Origin: DATBAK01 sp036787815
Lineage (GTDB): Bacteria; Actinomycetota; Acidimicrobiia; IMCC26256; PALSA-610
Assembly (NCBI GenBank): GCA_036787815.1
Contig: DAIQOP010000054.1
Location: 1-18,069 of the forward strand
DNA: 18,069 bases
Reading direction: 5' to 3'
This document shows positions 13,300 to 18,069 of the stretch, one piece after another; the first letter of the stretch is position 1; each line of letters opens with the position of its first letter. Both the position numbers and the translations under genes were made by a program. The notes under the pieces were generated by a model. The model was not told the DNA's origin and did not search any database. It saw nothing but the letters and a program-made list of their open reading frames with translations.

Positions 13300-15009
13300 A
13301 TGCCGAGAGTGCGGGTCGCCGCCGCGCAGGTGAACACGGTCGTCGGGGATCTGGAGGGCAACGTCGGGCGCATTCTCGACGCGTACGAGGCCGCGGCCGC
13401 CGCGGGCGCGGATCTTGTCGTCTTCCCCGAGCTGACGATCACCGGATACCCGCCCGAAGATCTCCTGCTCCGACCCGCGTTCGTCGCGGAAGCCGCCGAG
13501 GCGCTCGAGAAGGTGGCCGCCCGCACCGGCGAGACCGCCGCGATCGTCGGGTTTCCCGAGCCCGGCCGCGACCTCGCGAACGCGGCCGCGGTGCTCGCCC
13601 ACGGCCGGGTGCAGGGCGTCTACCGCAAGCACCTCCTCCCGAACTACGCGGTGTTCGACGAGCAGCGCTACTTCGTGGCCGGCGACGAGTACGGACCCTT
13701 GTTCGTGATCGCCGGTGTGCGGGTCGCGGTCTCGATCTGCGAGGACGCGTGGAGCCCCACCGGCCCGATCGCGCACCAGGCGGCGGGAGGCGCCGAGCTC
13801 GTCGTCAACCTCAACGCGTCGCCCTACTACGCCGGGCGCCTGCACGAGCGCGAGACGATGCTCGCAACCCGAGCCGCGGACGCGTCCGTGCCGGTGGTGT
13901 ACGCGAACCTCGTCGGCGGGCAGGACGAGCTCGTGTTCGACGGCGGCTCGCTCGTGATCGACGCGCAGGGCGAGCTCGTGGGACGGGCGAAGCAGTTCGA
14001 AGAGGATCTGTTGGTCGTCGACCTCGACGTGCGCGCGGCGTTCCGCAAGCGGCTCCTCGACCCGCGTGGGCGGGCGCGCGCCAAACCCCTGCCCGAAGTC
14101 GCGGTCACGGAGGCGCACCTCGCGGAACGGCAATCTTCGGCGCGCATCGAGCCGGTGTTCGCGCCCGTGCGCGAGGTGTACGAAGCCCTCGTGCTCGCCA
14201 CGCGCGACTACGTGAGGAAGAACGGCTTCTCCGACGTCCACATCGGGCTGTCCGGAGGGGTCGATTCGGCGATCGTCGCGATGATCGCGGTCGACGCGCT
14301 CGGCGCCGAGCACGTGACCGGCGTGCTGATGCCGTCGCGCTTCTCCAGCGAGCACAGCGTCACCGACGCGCAGGCGGTTGCGGCCAACCTCGGCATCGCG
14401 ACGCTCATGGTGCCGATCGAACCGGCCCATCTCGCGTTCGAGTCGATGCTCGCCGACGTGCTCGCGGTCGGGCCCGCCGGCCTCGCCGAGGAGAACGTGC
14501 AGGCGCGCATCCGCGGCAACGTGCTCATGACCATCTCGAACAAGCTCGGATCGCTCGTGCTCACCACGGGGAACAAGAGCGAGATGGCCACCGGCTACGC
14601 GACGCTCTACGGCGACATGGCCGGCGGCTTCGCGGTGATCAAGGACGTACCCAAGACCCTCGTGTACGCGCTCTGCGCGGATCGCAACGAGCGTGCGGGC
14701 CGCGACCTCGTGCCCGCGAGCGTGCTCACCAAGCCGCCGAGCGCCGAGCTGCGCCCCGACCAGAAGGACAGCGATTCGCTGCCCGACTACGCGGCGCTCG
14801 ACCCGCTGCTCGAGGGTTACGTCGAGGCCGACCTCTCCGCCTCCGACCTGATCGATCGCGGCTTCGATCCGGCGGTCGTGCGGCGCATCTCCGCGCTCGT
14901 CGACCGCAACGAGTACAAGCGGCGCCAGGCTCCGCCGGGGGTGCGGGTGTCGCCCAAGGCGTTCGGGAAGGATCGGCGGCTGCCGATCACCAATCGCTGG
15001 CCCGGCTGA
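13300..15009 (+). CDS. nadE: Glutamine-dependent NAD+ synthetase
   Basis: Final step of NAD+ synthesis: nicotinic acid adenine dinucleotide is amidated using ATP and ammonia released from glutamine. The 569-residue protein has two domains. The N-terminal nitrilase-like glutaminase (1 to about 270) shows the catalytic triad Glu44 (VFPELTITGYPPEDLL), Lys110 (YRKHLLPNYAVFDEQRYF) and Cys147 (VSICEDAW). The C-terminal synthetase domain has the ATP-pyrophosphatase loop LSGGVDS (317-323), then TTGNKSEMATGYATLYGDMAGGF and KPPSAELRPDQKDSDSLPDY. All catalytic marks are intact, so it should use glutamine directly; that links it to the neighbouring glutamine synthetases. There is no Shine-Dalgarno sequence and a TAGACT hexamer lies six bases before the ATG. 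It diverges from glnE, and the next gene starts 22 bases after its stop, so it may lead a five-gene transcript. Confidence 0.96.
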   Translation: MPRVRVAAAQVNTVVGDLEGNVGRILDAYEAAAAAGADLVVFPELTITGYPPEDLLLRPAFVAEAAEALEKVAARTGETAAIVGFPEPGRDLANAAAVLAHGRVQGVYRKHLLPNYAVFDEQRYFVAGDEYGPLFVIAGVRVAVSICEDAWSPTGPIAHQAAGGAELVVNLNASPYYAGRLHERETMLATRAADASVPVVYANLVGGQDELVFDGGSLVIDAQGELVGRAKQFEEDLLVVDLDVRAAFRKRLLDPRGRARAKPLPEVAVTEAHLAERQSSARIEPVFAPVREVYEALVLATRDYVRKNGFSDVHIGLSGGVDSAIVAMIAVDALGAEHVTGVLMPSRFSSEHSVTDAQAVAANLGIATLMVPIEPAHLAFESMLADVLAVGPAGLAEENVQARIRGNVLMTISNKLGSLVLTTGNKSEMATGYATLYGDMAGGFAVIKDVPKTLVYALCADRNERAGRDLVPASVLTKPPSAELRPDQKDSDSLPDYAALDPLLEGYVEADLSASDLIDRGFDPAVVRRISALVDRNEYKRRQAPPGVRVSPKAFGKDRRLPITNRWPG

Positions 15010-15031
15010 TGCGGCGATCCAAGAGCTAGCT

Positions 15032-16018
15032 GTGCCCACACGCGCCCCCGCGGCGTGGGAGACGCGCCGCCCGTTGTTGCCCGAGCTCGCGTTGATCTCG
15101 GCCACGATCGCCTACGGCTCGACCTTCGAGCTGGTGAAGAACGCGCTCCTCGACGTCACGCCCGTCGGCTACATGCTCCTGCGTTTCGGAGTCGCGGCGC
15201 TCGTCCTCGCGCCGTTCGCGCTGCTGGCCGGGTGGCGTAATCGTGAGGCCGGCGCCGCCTTGCTCCCCGGTGAACCGGCTCGCGACGACACGGCGTCGTT
15301 CGTGCGGGCCGCACTCGTCTTCGGCGCGATCGGCTTCGTCGGCTACTGGTTCCAGAACGCCGGGCTCCAGCACACGACCACCTCCGACTCGGCGTTCATC
15401 ACCGGCCTGTTCGTCGTCTTCACCCCGGTCATCGAGACCGTGGCCCGCCGGCGGCTCCCGAACCGGCTCGTGATCGTGGCCGTGCTCACCGCCGCGGTGG
15501 GGCTCTTCCTCCTCACGGGCGCGCGCTTCGCGCTCGGGCAGGGCAACGCGCTCACCCTCGGGTGCGCCGCGTTCTTCGGCCTCTGGATCTACGTCGGCGG
15601 GCAGCTGGCCAACCGCTTCGACCCGGTCGCGCTCACGTGCGTCCAGCTCGCGACCATGGCCCTGCTGTCGGTGCCGTTCGTCGCGGTCGACGGCCTCGGG
15701 CGCCTCACCGGCCGGGTCTGGCTCGCCGTGGCCGTGACGGGCGTCGTCTGCTCGGCGGTCGCGTTCACGGTGCAGCTCTGGGGGCAGCGGCGCATCGAGC
15801 CGGCCCGGGCCGCGGTGATCCTGCTGTTCGAACCGGTCGTGGCCGGGTTCGTCGGCTACGCGGTCGGCGAGCGGCTCGGCCTGCAGGGTTACGTGGGAGC
15901 GGCGGTGATCCTTGGGAGCATCCTGGTCGCCGAGGCCCCGGCGTGGGTCTTGACCGCTCGGTCAAGCAATGGCGAGACTGACGGTCCGATGCCGATCGCG
16001 GGGGAGCAACCAGCGTGA
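15032..16018 (+). CDS. EamA/DMT-superfamily permease
   Basis: A 328-residue membrane protein with about ten hydrophobic segments arranged as two EamA repeats, the layout of the drug/metabolite transporter superfamily (roughly 300 residues). Visible marks include ISATIAYGSTFELVKNAL near the N-terminus, VGYMLLRFGVAAL at the second helix, the GYWFQNAGLQHTTTSDSAFITGLFVVFTPVIE segment closing repeat 1, and AVILLFEPVVAGFVGYAVGERLGLQGYVGAAVILGSI in repeat 2. Such proteins export or import amino acids, nucleotide-sugars or other small metabolites; the substrate cannot be told here. GTG at 15032 has only a weak AAGAG six bases upstream. It starts 22 bases after nadE and its stop overlaps the next start codon by four bases (GTGA), so it is translationally coupled to the ferritin-like genes. 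Confidence 0.88.
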   Translation: MPTRAPAAWETRRPLLPELALISATIAYGSTFELVKNALLDVTPVGYMLLRFGVAALVLAPFALLAGWRNREAGAALLPGEPARDDTASFVRAALVFGAIGFVGYWFQNAGLQHTTTSDSAFITGLFVVFTPVIETVARRRLPNRLVIVAVLTAAVGLFLLTGARFALGQGNALTLGCAAFFGLWIYVGGQLANRFDPVALTCVQLATMALLSVPFVAVDGLGRLTGRVWLAVAVTGVVCSAVAFTVQLWGQRRIEPARAAVILLFEPVVAGFVGYAVGERLGLQGYVGAAVILGSILVAEAPAWVLTARSSNGETDGPMPIAGEQPA

Positions 16019-16659
16019 GTGGTACAGCACGGGCGCCGTTCGCGCCCTGGGACCGCCGGGAGCTTCCGGGCCTCTTCTCGGTCGAGGAGTCGGCGCGCCG
16101 CGTCGGCAACTACAAGTGGGTCGAGATGCGCCTCTTCGAGGTGCTCGGCGGATGGGTCGCGACGGTCCCGGAGCTCGACGTCAAGCTCGTGCTCGGTCGC
16201 CACACGTACCACCACGCGTGGCACGCGGAGCTCTGGCACAAGCGGCTCCCGGAGCTGCGCGAGATGAACCCCGACCGCATGACCCAGCCGCCGAACGACG
16301 AGTTCGTCCGGTTCATCGAGGCCGTGCGCGAGCCCGAGGCGGCCGAGGACACGATCGAGAAGCTCGTCGGTGTGTACCGGGTGCTCATCCCCCGCAAGAT
16401 CGCGGCGTACACGTACCACCTCAACGCCACGAGCCGGATCACCGACGCCCCGACCATCCGGTCGCTGAAGTTCGCGCTCCAGGACGAGTTCGAAGACTGG
16501 CGCGACGGCGAGATGCTGCTCCAGTCGCTCATCGACACACCCGAGAAGCTGGATCGGGCCATGGCCCGCCAGGCCGAGCTCGAGGCCCTGGTCCTGGCAT
16601 CGGGTGGCATCGCGGGCCCAGGTAGCCTGGGCGCCGACGCGAAGGAGAGCGGACGATGA
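16015..16659 (+). CDS. Ferritin-like four-helix protein with an incomplete metal site
   Basis: A 214-residue helical protein. Helix 1 (about 24-50) has Glu37 and Glu42. Helix 2 contains HHAWHAELWHKRL with an ExxH pair (Glu72, His75). Helix 3 (about 113-138, VYRVLIPRKIAAYTYHLN) has no Glu at the expected spot. Helix 4 (LKFALQDEFEDWRDGEMLL, about 151-169) has Glu/Asp but no ExxH. So one half of a diiron site is present and the other is not, unlike the downstream gene, whose site is complete. This suggests a partner subunit or a structural paralogue. GTG 16015 overlaps the permease stop (GTGA) and has GGGGAG (16000-16005) nine bases upstream; the end overlaps the next start (ATGA). The fold assignment comes from motif spacing only, and no substrate can be inferred. 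Confidence 0.65.
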   Translation: MSGTARAPFAPWDRRELPGLFSVEESARRVGNYKWVEMRLFEVLGGWVATVPELDVKLVLGRHTYHHAWHAELWHKRLPELREMNPDRMTQPPNDEFVRFIEAVREPEAAEDTIEKLVGVYRVLIPRKIAAYTYHLNATSRITDAPTIRSLKFALQDEFEDWRDGEMLLQSLIDTPEKLDRAMARQAELEALVLASGGIAGPGSLGADAKESGR

Positions 16660-17474
16660 AGAAGATGCTTCCCGAAGCCGAGTTGGCCCGCGACGAGCGC
16701 TTCGTCCGCAGCCGGATCGAGGACGCGATCTTCGATCCGCGCGGCGCCCGACTCGCGACGCGCAACGTCGGTCCGGCCAAGATGGCCGCGGATCGACCGG
16801 CCGCCGCCGAGCGGTCCCGTTCGTTGATGCACGGCATCTTCGTCGGCGAGATCCAGGCGCTCGAAGGCGCGGGGCGCACCTGCTTCGACTTCGACGACGA
16901 CGAGGCCCCGTTCCAGCTCAAGCTCGACATGGCCCGGCAGTGTTGGGACGAGTCGCGCCACTGCGAGATCTCGATCAAGCTCGGCGAGCACATGGGCAGC
17001 GAGATCGGCGAGTACAGCGAGAGCACGTTCCTCTACGCCGCGGCCTGCAACCCCGACCCGGTGCTGCGCCTCACGGGCGTCAACCGTGCGCTCGAAGGCC
17101 TCGCCATCGATGTGTTCAACTCGATGAAGGAGTTCGGCGAGTCGGCGAACGACCCGATCCTCACGTTCTGCGAGGACTGGATGCTCGCCGACGAGGTCAC
17201 CCACGTGAAGATGGGCTCCGACTGGCTGCGCCGGCTCACCGAGAAGGACCCCGAGCGGCGTGAGCGCGCCCTCGAGTTCCAGCGCACGGTCGACAAGATC
17301 TTCAGCCTCGGCGGCTTCCGCGGTGAGAGCGAGGAGAACCCGATCCAGCTCGCGCGTCGCTTCCGCGAGCTCGCAGGTTTCACCGATGCCGAGAACGACG
17401 AGATCGCCGAGATCGCACGTCAGGCCCAGGCCGAGGCGCAGGCGATGTCAGAGGCGGCTCAGGGCGTCGACTGA
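16656..17474 (+). CDS. Ferritin-like diiron protein (DUF455-like)
   Basis: A 272-residue helical protein with a full diiron carboxylate signature in order: Glu65/Glu70 (GEIQALEGAGR), Glu99-x-x-His102 (WDESRHCEI), Glu147 (RALEGLAIDVF) and Glu180-x-x-His183 (ADEVTHVKMG). The layout resembles DUF455-type ferritin-like proteins, a family of poorly known function. It could store iron, detoxify peroxide or oxidise a substrate; the sequence does not decide. Several cysteines lie near the core (Cys76, Cys97, Cys103, Cys172). The C-terminus is Glu/Ala-rich and probably coiled (about 235-268). ATG 16656 overlaps the upstream stop by four bases (ATGA) and has AAGGAG (16642-16647) eight bases upstream. 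The next gene starts at the base after its stop, so all three are translationally coupled. Confidence 0.75.
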   Translation: MKKMLPEAELARDERFVRSRIEDAIFDPRGARLATRNVGPAKMAADRPAAAERSRSLMHGIFVGEIQALEGAGRTCFDFDDDEAPFQLKLDMARQCWDESRHCEISIKLGEHMGSEIGEYSESTFLYAAACNPDPVLRLTGVNRALEGLAIDVFNSMKEFGESANDPILTFCEDWMLADEVTHVKMGSDWLRRLTEKDPERRERALEFQRTVDKIFSLGGFRGESEENPIQLARRFRELAGFTDAENDEIAEIARQAQAEAQAMSEAAQGVD

Positions 17475-18069
17475 ATGGGCCGCGTCCACATCACGCCCAA
17501 TCCGTTCACGGTCGTCCCGTACGAGATCCCCGTGATCGAGGGACTCGTCGAGGAGGCGGCCGCGCTCGTCGGCTTCCCCTCCGACGTCGAGATCGACCTC
17601 GAGATCGACGAGGATCTCCCGCATCCGCTCGTCGGCACGGCCTCCGACGTCGTGGGCGGCCGAGCCGTGCTGTGGATGTCGGGCGGCAACCTCGAGGACA
17701 CGCACCGCACGCGGCAGTTCTCGGAGGCCGCCGCGCGCCGCGACCTCACGCAGATGCTGCTGCGCGCCAACGACCGCCTCTCCGAGGGCTTCGCGTCGGC
17801 ACCTCCCGACGTCGACCTGACCCTCGCCGAGCGGGTGGCGTGGGACGTCTACGCGCACACGCGTGCCGGTCGCCTCGGCATCGCGACGCGGCCCGACAAG
17901 ATGCGGTACGACTTCCGGCTCCAGCACGGTTTCAGCGATGCGGCCGACGCTTCGTTCGACCGGCTCTGGGACGCGCAGTCGCTCACCTGGGACGGCCTGC
18001 GCGAAATCTGCAAGGAGACCGGCGCCGCCGACCGCCCCGTCTCCAAGGTCCCCACCGACCTCTTGAGGC
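17475..18069 (+). CDS. Conserved-looking protein of unknown function, partial (runs off the right edge)
   Basis: The reading frame begins with ATG directly after the TGA of the ferritin-like gene (17472-17474) and stays open to the window edge, giving 198 residues without a stop. The start reads MGRVHITPNPFTVVPYEIPVIEGLVEEAAALVGFP, then an acidic stretch (DVEIDLEIDEDLPHPLVGT, about 37-55), a Gly-rich SDVVGGRAVLWMSGGNLED segment, an Arg-rich helix (THRTRQFSEAAARRDLTQMLLRANDRL) and RLGIATRPDKMRYDF. Codon use matches the neighbours (G or C in nearly every third position), and the zero-base spacing argues for coupled translation. I do not recognise the family. Its tight linkage to two ferritin-like genes suggests a shared function with them. 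Confidence 0.7.
   Translation, partial: MGRVHITPNPFTVVPYEIPVIEGLVEEAAALVGFPSDVEIDLEIDEDLPHPLVGTASDVVGGRAVLWMSGGNLEDTHRTRQFSEAAARRDLTQMLLRANDRLSEGFASAPPDVDLTLAERVAWDVYAHTRAGRLGIATRPDKMRYDFRLQHGFSDAADASFDRLWDAQSLTWDGLREICKETGAADRPVSKVPTDLLR

Noticed and set aside
12744..15029. A 761-codon plus-strand frame spanning the glnE start and nadE in another frame.
   Set aside because: The Arg- and Ala-rich translation is a frame-shifted reading of real genes and crosses the divergent promoter.
13243..15105. A 620-codon minus-strand frame opposite nadE.
   Set aside because: It overlaps the full nadE gene, whose catalytic residues are all intact, and shows no recognisable domain.
1..18069. Mobile elements, phage genes, tRNA/rRNA genes, CRISPR arrays, toxin-antitoxin pairs.
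   Set aside because: No transposase or integrase frames, direct repeats, cloverleaf sequences or spacer-repeat patterns were seen; base composition and codon use appear even across the window by eye.

Overview
This is a very GC-rich, gene-dense stretch of bacterial chromosome with no sign of mobile elements, RNA genes or CRISPR. The organism is most likely an actinobacterium (Actinomycetota). The reasons are a GlnR-type orphan regulator, a GlnA1/GlnA2 pair of type I glutamine synthetases with GlnE, a type II glutamine synthetase beside them, a C-terminally glutamine-linked two-domain NAD synthetase, many GTG starts, and several genes that look leaderless (a TAnnnT hexamer exactly six bases before the start codon). 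A deep-branching class such as Acidimicrobiia is a guess only.

Layout. (1) Bases 2-1652: the 3' end of a shortened molybdopterin-hydroxylase-like subunit, then a RidA-family protein and a 50-residue membrane peptide, closed by two tandem hairpins. (2) Bases 1655-6337: the nitrogen-assimilation core. On the minus strand glnA2 is followed by a GlnR-like regulator. On the plus strand glnII is followed by glnA (GlnA1). The two operons diverge from a 166-base region holding an 11-bp-phased array of four GlnR-like half-sites. (3) Bases 6434-10471: four envelope-type genes, namely a membrane protein with Trp-rich N-terminal repeats, an exported glycosidase-fold protein lacking the acid/base Glu, a GT-C mannosyltransferase-like membrane enzyme, and a secreted or anchored Ser/Thr/Pro-rich protein. 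(4) Bases 10478-13258 (minus): glnE. (5) Bases 13300-18069: glutamine-dependent NAD synthetase, an EamA/DMT permease, two overlapping ferritin-like genes and a third, partial gene of unknown function, probably one transcript.

How the genes fit together. Three different glutamine synthetases make glutamine. Only GlnA1 carries the tyrosine (Y406) that GlnE can adenylylate; GlnA2 has phenylalanine there (F370), and the type II enzyme belongs to a family without this control. GlnR probably sets transcription of both divergent gln operons, its own included. Glutamine is in turn the nitrogen donor for NadE, whose gene shares a 41-base divergent promoter with glnE.

The least explained parts are the diiron-protein triad at the right end, the catalytically altered exported glycosidase-like protein with its palindrome-rich upstream region, the compacted molybdopterin subunit at the left edge, and the reciprocal glnE/nadE promoter.
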